From Coneutiohabitans thermophilus (GTDB lineage Bacteria; Zhuqueibacterota; Zhuqueibacteria; Zhuqueibacterales; Zhuqueibacteraceae): a stretch of DNA of 64,000 bases. A program made the translations under genes and the position numbers. Below, in pieces: positions 26,660-35,231 of the stretch. The notes under the pieces were generated by a model. That model saw nothing but the letters and a program-made list of their open reading frames with translations, was not told the DNA's origin and searched no databases. Numbering within the stretch: position 1 is the first letter of the stretch; every line of letters starts with the position of its first letter. The stretch lies in NCBI GenBank assembly GCA_034505235.1, contig JAPDQY010000001.1, positions 1-64,000 on the forward strand. The letters are read 5' to 3'.

Positions 26660-27283
26660 GAGAATCACCGGCAACGGGCATGAGTGATTGCAACTCTGCC
26701 TACACAAATGCCATGCGACTTTCAAATCGCAGGCAAAATTTGTGGAAAGAGGGGAATGCTGAGCGACAGTGATTTTTATCTGCGTTCAGTAATAAGAATC
26801 TGTGCTCAAAAAATCTTCGCGGTCGTGATTGCTTTCCCCGTTATGAAGATCGCGAGGTGGCAGCGCACGCCGACGGCGGCGGCAAGGCTTTGGGCGGCAG
26901 AATGATTCTGGCTGCGGGCAGGCGAAAGACGGTCAGAGAATCAGCGCGAGAAGTGCACTGTCACAGAAACGGCAACGGGCTGGCACAGTATTTTGTCATG
27001 GCCGTGCGGGCATTGCGAGCAGGCGGGGCATGACACCACAGACCGGAGCAGCAGGTGCAAATGTTCAGCCACTTGGAGAAATCCACCGCCCGGGCGTTCT
27101 CGATTCGCAGCAACTTTTGATTGGTGCATGCCTTCGTTGATCGGGCTTCCAAAGGTTCCCAGTGCCCGGGCGGTTTTGGGCGTGACTAAATTCTTTCGAC
27201 AGGCGAAACAGGCGCTTGAGTGGTGACGTTCTTCGCCGTGTCATGCGCGCTGCCTGCGATGGCCGCAACAAACCTGCTGCAGC
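26660..27283. other. Gene-free spacer
   Basis: About 620 bases with no supported gene, repeat or hairpin. Frames of 60-77 codons here have no recognisable features. Confidence 0.4.
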
Positions 27284-27400
27284 TCAAGCGGCGGCGGCGG
27301 CGGCGGCTTGCTGGGCTTTTTTCCGGCGTTTAATCCGGGCCTTCAGCTTTTGCCGGCGCTCCATTCGCTTGCGGCGCTGTTTGCTCTTGCTTCTCGCCAT
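27284..27400 (-). CDS. 38-residue highly basic protein, bS22/mS38 (AURKAIP1/COX24)-like
   Basis: Too short for usual gene finders. The ATG at 27400 has GGAG five bases upstream. The product starts MARSKSKQRRKRMERRQK, continues with KARIKRRKK and ends in seven alanines encoded by GCC repeats. The block RRKRM plus three residues plus K-x-K resembles the small ribosome-associated bS22/mS38 proteins (mycobacterial form begins MGSVIKKRRKRM). Charge is extreme (about half K or R). A small ribosomal or rRNA-binding protein is the best guess; homology over so few residues is uncertain. Confidence 0.55.
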   Translation of the reverse strand: MARSKSKQRRKRMERRQKLKARIKRRKKAQQAAAAAAA

Positions 27401-28088
27401 ATAACTCCATAGCCAGTTTGATAAAGGTGAAAAACCGGGGAAAGTCAGTCAAAACGTGACCCAAAATCTAGTCGCGCCGGACACTTTTGCAAGTTTTTTT
27501 TGGCCATTCCCTGCCGGCAAAACGCGTTGAATCGGCTGTGGCTGATGCGAGACCCGGGGCATAAAAACTCTGTGTCCTTCAGACAGCCCCACAATTTACC
27601 GAAAGAATAGCTTTTGTACCTGAATTTCAAATCCAGATTGATCGCCTCCGCGAGAGACGCTGCTTGGATCGCGACAGCCAACCACCCAAGGGGTGGTACA
27701 TAAAAAAATTTTGCGGGCAACGTTGCTGTCAACTCCGGCAGCAGTGAACTGTTTTTATAGTGAGGCGGCATCTCGCATTCCCAAAACTCCGTTAGGAGTG
27801 ACCTGCTTGGCCCTCCTTGAAAAAAACGCGCCAGATCATGGGAAATTTGACAGGCCACTCCTGACGGAGTTTAAAGACACGCAAGATGCCCATATCTACA
27901 AACTCCTGACGGGGTTTTGTGAATACACCATTGCTTCCGGGCAACCGCAAGCCAGCATGCAAAATTCAGGTTGTAGCAGGCCCTTCAGGGTCGCTGTCTG
28001 CAGGCACGACTCCCAGAGTTCATTTTCATCATGAGGGCTGCTGCGCACGGCGTGACAGATTATGCGGGAATGAATGCAAGCGTGCGGT
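27401..28088. repeat. Repeat-bearing gap with family-1 copy B and family-3 copy 2
   Basis: From 27621 to about 28036 the sequence aligns in pieces with 40130-40373 (shared CTCCGCGAG, GGATCGCGAC, GGGGTGGT, a run of A, then GTCAACTCCG). It also aligns with 1-173 through the core at 27902-27970. Inside are a reversed end-hairpin (about 27784-27800) and an extra end motif (27857-27872). The family-3 module follows at 27973-28036. No gene is supported; the 137-codon minus-strand frame across it is not gene-like. Confidence 0.68.
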
Positions 28089-28925
28089 CTATTGACGGAG
28101 AATTTTCCCGCGGGCCGCGGGGCTGTAGAGCGAATCGCCGCGGGCCGCGAGTTTTTCATAGAGAAGTTGTGCTTGCTTGGGATCGTCTTTCAGGCAGGCT
28201 TCGGCGAGGAACCACTGCGCGGCGGGATCATCCGGCTGGCGTGCAACGAGTGCTTGCAAAACTGCACGCGCGGCTTGCGGCTGTCCACTTCGCAACAGGC
28301 TGACGCCCTGGATCAGTCGCAACTGTGGCTGATCGGGCAGCACCTGTATGAGTTGGGCGAGCAATGACAGGGCTTGCGGGTATTGCTGCTGCGTATAAGC
28401 GGCCCGGGCTTTTTCCCAAGTTGCTGCCAGAGCGGAGTCCAGCACACCGGCGGCACGGCTGCTGGTGGACCATTCCGGCTGGCGCAGAAAGGCCGGTGTT
28501 TGTCCGGCAAATATCGAAGGACCCGCTGTGCCGGCTTCATCGAAATGGCCGGCGGATTGGTTGGCAGCCCTGTACTGATACCGGTCCAACCAGAAATAGC
28601 CGGCCCCCAGAAGAAGCACAAGCACGGCATAGCCGGCCAGGGCGGGGCCGTGAGCGCGCAGCCAGCGCAGCGCGAAAGGCCCGGGGGAAGCATGCATTTT
28701 TTTGTGGAGAAAATTCCCGAGCAAGGCGGGGGAGTGACGGGGTGCGAAAATCAAATCACCGTGACGTTTCATCACCAGGGCTGTTTTTTCCATGAGCAGC
28801 AGGTCGCGACTGCACTCGTCACAGCCCAGATAGTGTTCCTCGAAATCACCGCGTGCCGGCTCAGGCAGCTCGTGACGAACATAGGCGGCAATGATTTCGA
28901 GACGGTCTTCATAGGTGCATGACAT
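28089..28925 (-). CDS. Anti-sigma factor: zinc finger, TM helix, periplasmic TPR
   Basis: A 278-residue single-pass membrane protein. The cytosolic N-terminus carries the anti-sigma zinc-binding pattern H-x3-C-x2-C (HYLGCDEC, about residues 31-38). A helix (ALAGYAVLVLLLGAGYFWL) crosses the membrane. The periplasmic part holds TPR-like repeats (YPQALSLLAQLIQVLPDQ, GQPQAARAVLQALVARQPDD). It starts 25 bases after the ECF sigma gene, with GAGG five bases before the ATG, so the two are co-expressed. The TPR part may sense a periplasmic partner that controls sigma release. Confidence 0.85.
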   Translation of the reverse strand: MSCTYEDRLEIIAAYVRHELPEPARGDFEEHYLGCDECSRDLLLMEKTALVMKRHGDLIFAPRHSPALLGNFLHKKMHASPGPFALRWLRAHGPALAGYAVLVLLLGAGYFWLDRYQYRAANQSAGHFDEAGTAGPSIFAGQTPAFLRQPEWSTSSRAAGVLDSALAATWEKARAAYTQQQYPQALSLLAQLIQVLPDQPQLRLIQGVSLLRSGQPQAARAVLQALVARQPDDPAAQWFLAEACLKDDPKQAQLLYEKLAARGDSLYSPAARGKILRQ

Positions 28926-28950
28926 GGGAACCTCGGCAGGCTTCTCTCCC

Positions 28951-29490
28951 TCACGAGTAAAACAAGGATTGCATGGCCGGATCTTTCAAGCAGAGTTTGC
29001 GCAGGCGTTTGAGCGCATCGGACTTCAGGCTGTAAACCTTGTCAGCAGGCAGACCCATGATCTCGGCCACTTCGCCTTCTTTCAGCCCTTTGTAGAACAC
29101 CAGCTTCAGAACCTGGACGTAATTATCCTTGAGACGGGAGATTTTATCGCGCAAGCGGCGGGCCAGATCGCTGGCTTCTGCCTCGTCACGAAAAATAACA
29201 CCGATACTCTCGGCCAATTCGAGAGGTGCGTTGCGGCGCCGTTGTATACCCTTTTTGCGAAAGTGGGTTTGCGCCACGTGGTTGGCGATCCCGAGGAGAA
29301 AAGTGCCGGGCTTGGCGTTGTTGAGACCCCTGTAGTTTTGACAACTCTGCAAGGCCGCCAGCATCGTCTCTTGGACCACCTCCTCCAGATCGGCATCGTC
29401 AAGATGCCAGTTCTTCATCAGATAATACTTCACCATCAACTGGCGCGAGGCAATCCATTGGGGATCAAGCGATTTGGGATCGTCAGCGAT
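28951..29490 (-). CDS. ECF-family RNA polymerase sigma factor
   Basis: Region 2 shows DLEEVVQETMLAALQSCQNYRG; region 4 shows LKLVFYKGLKEGEVAEIMGL and VYSLKSDALKRLRK. From the first ATG (29436) the protein would lack the usual region 2.1 start. The open frame continues upstream with plausible sigma-like sequence (ADDPKSLDPQWIASRQL) to an ATC at 29488-29490 that lies eight bases after GGGAGG. No ATG or GTG exists in frame between the stop at 29493 and 29436; a TTG at 29439 is the only standard option. So start is either AUC (180 codons incl. stop), TTG or ATG. Confidence 0.85.
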   Translation of the reverse strand: MADDPKSLDPQWIASRQLMVKYYLMKNWHLDDADLEEVVQETMLAALQSCQNYRGLNNAKPGTFLLGIANHVAQTHFRKKGIQRRRNAPLELAESIGVIFRDEAEASDLARRLRDKISRLKDNYVQVLKLVFYKGLKEGEVAEIMGLPADKVYSLKSDALKRLRKLCLKDPAMQSLFYS

Positions 29491-29830
29491 GTTTCACTCC
29501 TCCCTGCGCTTGAATGCAATCATCTCTACAGCATATTTTCCTCACCATTTCCCAAAGTTGCAACATCCTGAAACTCGCAGTGAGTCCGCACAGCCAGTTG
29601 GGGTCTTATATGACTGAACGGGGGAGAACTCACCCCAGGGCCCTTCTGAGTTTGCTGAGCAGGGAAGCGCCGTAAAATAACGTTCTGCCCTCTCAAAAGC
29701 AAACGCAGTGATGGTGAAATCTCCCGGCCCGGCCATGTACGCCTGCCGGCGACAGGGCCGAGCCACAGTTGGCCGACTGTGCCGCATGTCTTGTGCTTTC
29801 TTTCACTCCAACCTGAAAGGACCAAAGACC
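29491..29830. promoter_or_regulatory. Divergent control region of the sigma and lipoprotein genes
   Basis: About 340 bases between divergently read genes. It contains an 18-base palindrome at 29764-29781, CACAGTTGGCCGACTGTG, with a single mismatched pair, 50 bases before the lipoprotein start. That placement would suit an operator or activator site. The sigma gene's ribosome site lies at 29499-29504. No confident promoter boxes were found. Confidence 0.5.
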
Positions 29831-30010
29831 ATGCGTGCAGTCATTGCGTTGCTCGCGGTGTTGGCATTACTGGCATTGCAGGCCTGTTCCGCCAACCTGC
29901 CGACCGCGCCAGAAAGTCAAGAAGTTCCCTCCCTGCAGAGCAACATTGGAAACACGTGCCAGGGTATCGAAGATCCTCCGCCGCCTCCGCCCGGCAATCC
30001 CGGCGGTTGA
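29831..30010 (+). CDS. Small proline-tailed lipoprotein
   Basis: A 59-residue product with a clear lipoprotein signal: hydrophobic RAVIALLAVLALLALQ and lipobox LQAC, cysteine at residue 19. The mature part is about 41 residues, with one further cysteine (NTCQG) and a PPPPPPGNPGG end. AAAGGA lies nine bases upstream of the ATG and an intrinsic terminator follows 27 bases after the stop, so this is a complete single-gene unit. It is read away from the sigma/anti-sigma pair. Function unknown; it may be a target or signal of that regulon. Confidence 0.75.
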   Translation: MRAVIALLAVLALLALQACSANLPTAPESQEVPSLQSNIGNTCQGIEDPPPPPPGNPGG

Positions 30011-30036
30011 TCCCCTGCTTATGCTGTAAGCTGCAT

Positions 30037-30080
30037 CATGCGCCGGTGCCCACAGCCGGCGCATGAAATTTTCTGGTTTT
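30037..30080 (+). terminator. Intrinsic terminator of the small lipoprotein gene
   Basis: Perfect 10-base arms CATGCGCCGG (30037-30046) and CCGGCGCATG (30056-30065), nine-base loop, followed by AAATTTTCTGGTTTT. Confidence 0.75.
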
Positions 30081-30730
30081 CCCCTGCCATTTTTGTCGGG
30101 CCATGCAGGGTTGTGCGGTCAGGCTCAATCTGCTGCCGCCTTCCCACGAACCGGCTGGCAAAGTTCATGAGGCCAAGGGTGGGGGGGATTCCCCTGTGTC
30201 CCACTTCGATGCGGCCAACCGGACAGCGCAGGATGAGAGCGGATGGCAAATGCGCCCTCCTCGGCAAAGCAGGTGTGGCGGGCGAAAGTTCACCGGGCAA
30301 GGCTCCATCAGATCAGCAGGATGCCGCAGCCATACTCACCTGTTGTCTGGATTCCCGCTGTCACCAATTTCTCCAGAAATTCATGCCAGACGAGTGCAGG
30401 ACAGCAGTGCGCCCTTCAATAACGTGTGGAATAGCCCGGGCATCCCTGCCTGCAGACAAAATGTCTGCGCTGCGTCCCCACTCGTAACTGAGGCATTGCG
30501 GATGGCAAGACTTTCAGCTTTCTGGTCAGGCGCGTAACCTGCCCCCTGGAGAAACGTTCGCCGTTGGGAGGATTTTGCGGCGCGCATGATGCCTGCCTGC
30601 CTTGCAAAGGGAAATTCCGGGCCGCCGGTGGGTCTGCTGAAAAACACGGACGGCATCATGAAGTGTTGGCTGACCCGAACCCGCAGGGGTTTTGCCTTGA
30701 CCCAACCTCTGTAATTGTGCACACGGTGAG
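30081..30730. other. Gene-free block with a family-2 repeat
   Basis: About 650 bases. It holds the family-2 repeat at 30445-30506. Frames present lack recognisable features. It lies between the lipoprotein terminator and the 3' end of the CHAT gene. Confidence 0.5.
30445..30506 (+). repeat. Dispersed repeat family 2, copy 3
   Basis: Best-preserved copy: CCTGCCTGCAGACAAAATG, GTCTGCGCTGCGTCCCCACTC, GTAACTGAGGCATTGCGGATGG. CAGAC/GTCTG can pair at its start. Matches 5675-5740 and, inverted, 39941-40005. Confidence 0.6.
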
Positions 30731-33700
30731 CTAATGGCGAGCGCCGGAGGCTCTACGCCTTGGGCGTAGTCGCGCCCAAAGGGCGCTCGCCAGAATAATC
30801 AAGACAATGGCCGCTGCATACCAGACATTGAAGGAGCGTGGCGGCGGCAGGGCGACCTGCCAATCTGCGCCGTAATAACAGAAGCCGGCCCAGTTCAGCA
30901 GACTGGCATGGCTATCGTGCAACATCTCGAGCTTGGCCGTCTGCAGCGCGCGCACAGTGGATTGGCCGCGCCGCAACGCCGCGTAGTATGACGCAAAGAA
31001 ACGCGCCGTGGCCTGGTCTCTGACCGTCCAGAGGCTGGCGATCACGCTCGGGGTCCCCGCGGCGCGAAAAGCCTGCACAAATCCTGCAAACCCCTCACCA
31101 TTCAAAAAAATCCCACGCGCGGTTTCACACCCGCTCAAAATGGCAATCCTGGCGGCGAGTGTCTGTTCGAAAATTTCAAAGGCATAGATGCGATCGAGCG
31201 AACTGTCGGCGTTGTTCGCCAGCAGAATCTCCGCATGCAGCGGCTCGCCGGCCTCGCTGAGAGCATGGCTGGCGATGTGCAGCCAGTCACATTGCGGCAG
31301 TGCCGCCAAGACGTTGGCGCGGGTGGCGTTGCTGCCGGTCAGCAGGTGATCCACCCTGGTGTTGGCCCGGATTGCTTCCAGCTCATCCCGGCTGCCCGGC
31401 AAATCCTCGCGCCGGCGGCGCATGCCGGAGGACAATGCCGCCGGGGATTCACTGTAGCGCAGGGGATCGGCCACCAACAAAAAGGATTTGATGACGAGCG
31501 GCTGCGGCGCCGGCGGCTGCAACGATTGCAACGACAGGCCATAACGAATAGGATGGCGTTCGAGCAAAAACGCAGCACGCCCGCCGGCCGCCGGTTCGGT
31601 CACCAGAATCTCAAAAGGCAGGGCGTGCAAAACGCCATCGGGAACCACGGCCAGGTTTCGTTCCTGACGCATGGACAACGGAGCGGCAACCAAAAGCCGG
31701 TAGGCGGTGTATGCCGTTGTGGTGTCAAAACCGGCAACTTCACGCGCCAGCCTGTCAGCATGATGCAGTGCCAGCATCGGATGCATGCGCGCAAGCAGCG
31801 GCTCCAGTTGCTGCCGGCCGGCGGCGATCTCCCAGCCCTGCAGCGTATCGCCGGCCACTAAAAAAACCAGACTGAGCGAATCGTCGACAAAAAAACTGAG
31901 GGCCACTTCCTGCCGGCGAGCCAGCATTTGGCGCAAGTTGTTCAAGGCCGCCTGGTCAAAAACAACGGACGGTTCACCGGCACTGCCGGGCAGACTCTTT
32001 ATCAGCTCCTGGCGCTGCAATTCGGCGGCAAGCAGCAGCGCTTCAAACCCGGGCTCTTGGGAAGCTTGCTTTAAACGCTGCCGCAGGATCAAAGAATCGA
32101 GTTGCGCCAGCCGGGCGTGCAGGGATTGCAAGGAATCGGAGCCCTGCAGCAGGTGGGCCTGCCAGCGGCGTCGTTGCACCACCAGATCGCGACTGCGCTC
32201 CGCCAGGCAAATTGCCTCGGCGGTTTGCCCGGTACGCCACAGCATGCGGCTGAGGCCAAAGAAGATGGCGCGTTCTTCGCCGGCCAGAGAGGCGGACTGC
32301 TCCAGCGAGGCGGTGCGTACGTTGGAGATCACCACCTGCAAGGCAGCGCGATAGATTGCGAGCGCACGCGTCAGATCGCCGGCGCGGGCAAGGGTTTCTG
32401 CCAGGCCGGCAGAGGCCTTCAAAAAGCTGAGATAGTCCGGTGCCTGTTGCAAACGGGTGAGTGCGCTGGTGAGGAGGTGTTGAGCGGGCTGGAGCTCGCC
32501 GGCCCGCAAGTAAATTTCACCCAACGCAATTTTGGCTTCCACCTCCAGATCAACGAAACCCGCTTGTCGTGCTGCGGCGGCAACTTCGCGCACAACGGGC
32601 AGCGCCTGGGTATGCCGCCCCAACATGCTCAGCAAACGCCCGCGATCGAGCACGATCGTCAAGTACAACCTGCGGTTCTCCCCCGCCTGGGTCAATGCCA
32701 GTGCGCTGTCACAATAGGCCAGCGCTTCGCGATGACGTCCGAGCTGTTCATAGGCCTTGCTGAAGTGATGCAAAAAATAGCGCCGGTGCAACAGCGAGCC
32801 GAACTGTTGCATGCGCCTCTCGTTTTCCTGGAAGCGTGCCAGCGCCTGCTGCACCCGCCCGGCCTTGAGATCGGTGAGGGCAATGCTGTAAAGCAATTGA
32901 ATGGCATATTCGCGCCTGCCGAGCGAGTCCGCGATGGCGGAAGCCCGCAGGAAATTGCGGGCGGAGGCCTGCCAGTGCCCGCGCGCGCGTTCCAGGCGGC
33001 CCTGATAATAAATTGCCGTGAGCAGGCTGTTGCCATCCGCAAAAAACTGCGCCTGCTCCTGCACGAATCTCAAATACTTCTCCGCCTCCGCCCAGCGGCA
33101 TTGATTGAGCAGCTCCTGGCTCAAACTCAGCCGCAGGAGGTACTCCAGCTTCACGTTGCCGATCAGCCGCGCCAGCGCGAGGCTCTCGCTGCGCAGGCGC
33201 TGCGCCTCTGCGAGGTTGCCGCGCCCCATCTCCGTCTGGGATAAAACGTGCAGCAATTGCGCCAGCCCCTCTGGATCATTCGTTTTGCGGCAGACGGCAA
33301 TTTTCCGTTCGAGAAGCCGCGCCGCTTCCTGGAAGCGGGACTGATAATTCAAGTTGTTGCCGGCCGTCATGCACACCTCCCAGGAGTCATGCCCCTGCTC
33401 CAGCAGGGCGAGAAAGAGGGCAGCGGCGTCGGCCGCCTGATTTTGGGATTGCAGCAAATAGGCGCGGGCATATTGCAGCCGCCAATTGGCCGGCTGTAAT
33501 TGCTGCTGCCGCTGCAGAAACTCCAGGGCCTGACTGCGGTCAGAATTGTCGATGAACAGCTCATAGGGCTGCAGGTTGCGGCAGCCGAGTTCCAGTGCTT
33601 TCCTGGCTTGCACACGGGTTTGCGCCGTGTCGCGGAGAAAGTGATGCAACACGGCGAGTGCGCCCGCGATTTCTCCGCGATACTCTTTGACCGCTGAATC

Positions 33701-34099
33701 GGCGAGCAGCGTGGTGAGAAAAGCCAGGCCTGCCTGCGGCCGGCCCTCATAAATGAACAAATAGGCTGCGGTTGGGAAAACGCGCGGAAAGATTGGCGGT
33801 TGTGACAAACACTCCAGAATCAAACTTTGCACCTGGCGGTATTGCCTTTTGCCCATGGCAAGGCGGATCTGCAAATATTCGGCGGGAATGCCCTGCTCCG
33901 CTTCACTGTCGAGCGCAAACGCCGCCACCGGCAGCAGCGCGCCGAGCATCACCTCGCGGCGGATTCGCCTCAGCAGTTTTGCCCACCAGATGTCATCGTG
34001 CTTGCATTCTTTTAGTGGCCCGGGCTGGCACTGCCTGACAGGCGGCTGGCCTTGCGGCGGCAAGGCGGAAGATCGACGTGTGCGGCGCATGGCGGCCAA
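30731..34099 (-). CDS. Large TPR-CHAT protein, caspase-like protease, membrane-anchored
   Basis: Up to 1122 residues. An export signal is likely (MLGALLPVAAFALDSEAEQG from an ATG at 33949, the alternative start). More than 600 residues of TPR repeats follow. The C-terminal CHAT domain has a putative catalytic dyad H945 (in HIASHALS) and C991 (in ILSGCETARG), counted on the long frame, plus GEGFAGFVQAF and PSVIASLWTV, typical of the fold. A C-terminal helix (WYAAAIVLIILASALWA) with a basic tail implies anchoring with the catalytic part outside the cytosol. It lies beside an ECF sigma/anti-sigma pair. Substrate unknown. Confidence 0.88.
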   Translation of the reverse strand: MAAMRRTRRSSALPPQGQPPVRQCQPGPLKECKHDDIWWAKLLRRIRREVMLGALLPVAAFALDSEAEQGIPAEYLQIRLAMGKRQYRQVQSLILECLSQPPIFPRVFPTAAYLFIYEGRPQAGLAFLTTLLADSAVKEYRGEIAGALAVLHHFLRDTAQTRVQARKALELGCRNLQPYELFIDNSDRSQALEFLQRQQQLQPANWRLQYARAYLLQSQNQAADAAALFLALLEQGHDSWEVCMTAGNNLNYQSRFQEAARLLERKIAVCRKTNDPEGLAQLLHVLSQTEMGRGNLAEAQRLRSESLALARLIGNVKLEYLLRLSLSQELLNQCRWAEAEKYLRFVQEQAQFFADGNSLLTAIYYQGRLERARGHWQASARNFLRASAIADSLGRREYAIQLLYSIALTDLKAGRVQQALARFQENERRMQQFGSLLHRRYFLHHFSKAYEQLGRHREALAYCDSALALTQAGENRRLYLTIVLDRGRLLSMLGRHTQALPVVREVAAAARQAGFVDLEVEAKIALGEIYLRAGELQPAQHLLTSALTRLQQAPDYLSFLKASAGLAETLARAGDLTRALAIYRAALQVVISNVRTASLEQSASLAGEERAIFFGLSRMLWRTGQTAEAICLAERSRDLVVQRRRWQAHLLQGSDSLQSLHARLAQLDSLILRQRLKQASQEPGFEALLLAAELQRQELIKSLPGSAGEPSVVFDQAALNNLRQMLARRQEVALSFFVDDSLSLVFLVAGDTLQGWEIAAGRQQLEPLLARMHPMLALHHADRLAREVAGFDTTTAYTAYRLLVAAPLSMRQERNLAVVPDGVLHALPFEILVTEPAAGGRAAFLLERHPIRYGLSLQSLQPPAPQPLVIKSFLLVADPLRYSESPAALSSGMRRRREDLPGSRDELEAIRANTRVDHLLTGSNATRANVLAALPQCDWLHIASHALSEAGEPLHAEILLANNADSSLDRIYAFEIFEQTLAARIAILSGCETARGIFLNGEGFAGFVQAFRAAGTPSVIASLWTVRDQATARFFASYYAALRRGQSTVRALQTAKLEMLHDSHASLLNWAGFCYYGADWQVALPPPRSFNVWYAAAIVLIILASALWARLRPRRRASGARH

Positions 34100-34119
34100 T
34101 GCCTCTGGCTATGAGCAAT

Positions 34120-34160
34120 GCAAAAGCCCGCGACCCGGGCATGATCGCGGGCTTTGTTTT
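34120..34160 (-). terminator. Intrinsic terminator of korAB
   Basis: Perfect 11-base arms AAAGCCCGCGA (34123-34133) and TCGCGGGCTTT (34145-34155). On the minus strand the stem is followed by TTTG and lies 20-55 bases after the korB stop. The other strand also has a T-rich end (TTTGTTTTT). Confidence 0.8.
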
Positions 34161-34177
34161 TCACGTGAGGCGGCGGA

Positions 34178-35230
34178 CTATTTGTACTCTTCCATGATTT
34201 GCTGCAGGACTTCGCGGCCCGGGCGCACGCGGCTTTCCGGCAGGGTGGCGAGCGGTTCGTCAACCAAATTCATTAGACTGATGAAATCGTCCAGCGTGGG
34301 ATCAACGAAGAGGATGCCGGTCAAGACTTCCCCGCGTGCCCGCGCCTTGGCGAGCACGCGCAGGGCATCGGCCTTGCGCGCCGGGCTGTAATCTTCCGGC
34401 AGCTTGCTCAGCAGCAACCGCGAGCCATCGTGCAGTGTGACTTCCCGGGTGGTGCCGGGCGCATAATCCACCACGATGTCCTCGAAATAGGGCACAAAGC
34501 CGAGATCGCCGAGCTTCTCCTCATGCTCCTTGACGTAGTCATAGCTCTTGGTGGAGCCCTCATGATCGTTGAAAGTCACACACGGCGAAATGATGTCGAG
34601 CAGCACCGTGCCACGATGGGACACCGCGGCCTTGAGGATGGTGGTGAGCTGGCTCTTGTCGCCGGAGAAGGCGCGCGCCACGAAGCTGGCGCCCAATTCG
34701 ATGGCCATGGCACACATGTCGATGGCGGGCAGCTCGTTGACCACACCGTTTTTGAGCCGGCTGCCCTTGTCGGCGGTGGCGGAGAACTGGCCCTTGGTCA
34801 GGCCGTACACGCCGTTGTCTTCGATGATGTAAATCATGGGAAGATTGCGGCGCATGAGATGGACAAACTGGCCCATGCCAATCGAGGCGGTGTCGCCGTC
34901 GCCGCTCACGCCCACGATCATGAGCTGGTGATTGGCCAGTGCGGCGCCGGTGGCCACCGCCGGCATGCGGCCGTGCACCGCATTGAAACCGTGTGACAAG
35001 CCCAGGAAATAGGCCGGCGATTTGCTCGAACAGCCGATGCCGGAAAATTTCGCGACACGATAGGGATCCACGCCCATCTCGTAAAAGGCGTCGATGATGC
35101 GTTCGGAGATGGCGTTGTGGCCACAGCCGGCACACAACGTGGTCTTGCCGCCGCGGTAGGCGTCACGGGCCAGGCCGAGACGATTGACTTTTGCCGCCGG
35201 CCGGCCGGGTGTTGCAGGGGTCTGTGCCAT
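34178..35230 (-). CDS. korB: 2-oxoacid:ferredoxin oxidoreductase, beta subunit
   Basis: The beta subunit binds thiamine diphosphate and a proximal [4Fe-4S] cluster. The 350-residue product has CAGCGHNAISERIIDAF near residue 38, a Mg-TPP motif around GVSGDGDTASIGMGQFVHL, and the following NLPMIYIIEDNGVYGLTKGQ. The enzyme decarboxylates 2-oxoglutarate (or a related 2-oxoacid) to the acyl-CoA with ferredoxin reduction, reversibly in reductive TCA metabolism. Its ATG is one base after the korA stop. An intrinsic terminator follows. The exact substrate is not proven by sequence. Confidence 0.93.
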   Translation of the reverse strand: MAQTPATPGRPAAKVNRLGLARDAYRGGKTTLCAGCGHNAISERIIDAFYEMGVDPYRVAKFSGIGCSSKSPAYFLGLSHGFNAVHGRMPAVATGAALANHQLMIVGVSGDGDTASIGMGQFVHLMRRNLPMIYIIEDNGVYGLTKGQFSATADKGSRLKNGVVNELPAIDMCAMAIELGASFVARAFSGDKSQLTTILKAAVSHRGTVLLDIISPCVTFNDHEGSTKSYDYVKEHEEKLGDLGFVPYFEDIVVDYAPGTTREVTLHDGSRLLLSKLPEDYSPARKADALRVLAKARARGEVLTGILFVDPTLDDFISLMNLVDEPLATLPESRVRPGREVLQQIMEEYK

Positions 35231-35231
35231 G

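Noticed and set aside
27445..27858. 137-codon minus-strand frame in the repeat gap
   Set aside because: Lies in repeated intergenic DNA that also occurs elsewhere without an equivalent frame.
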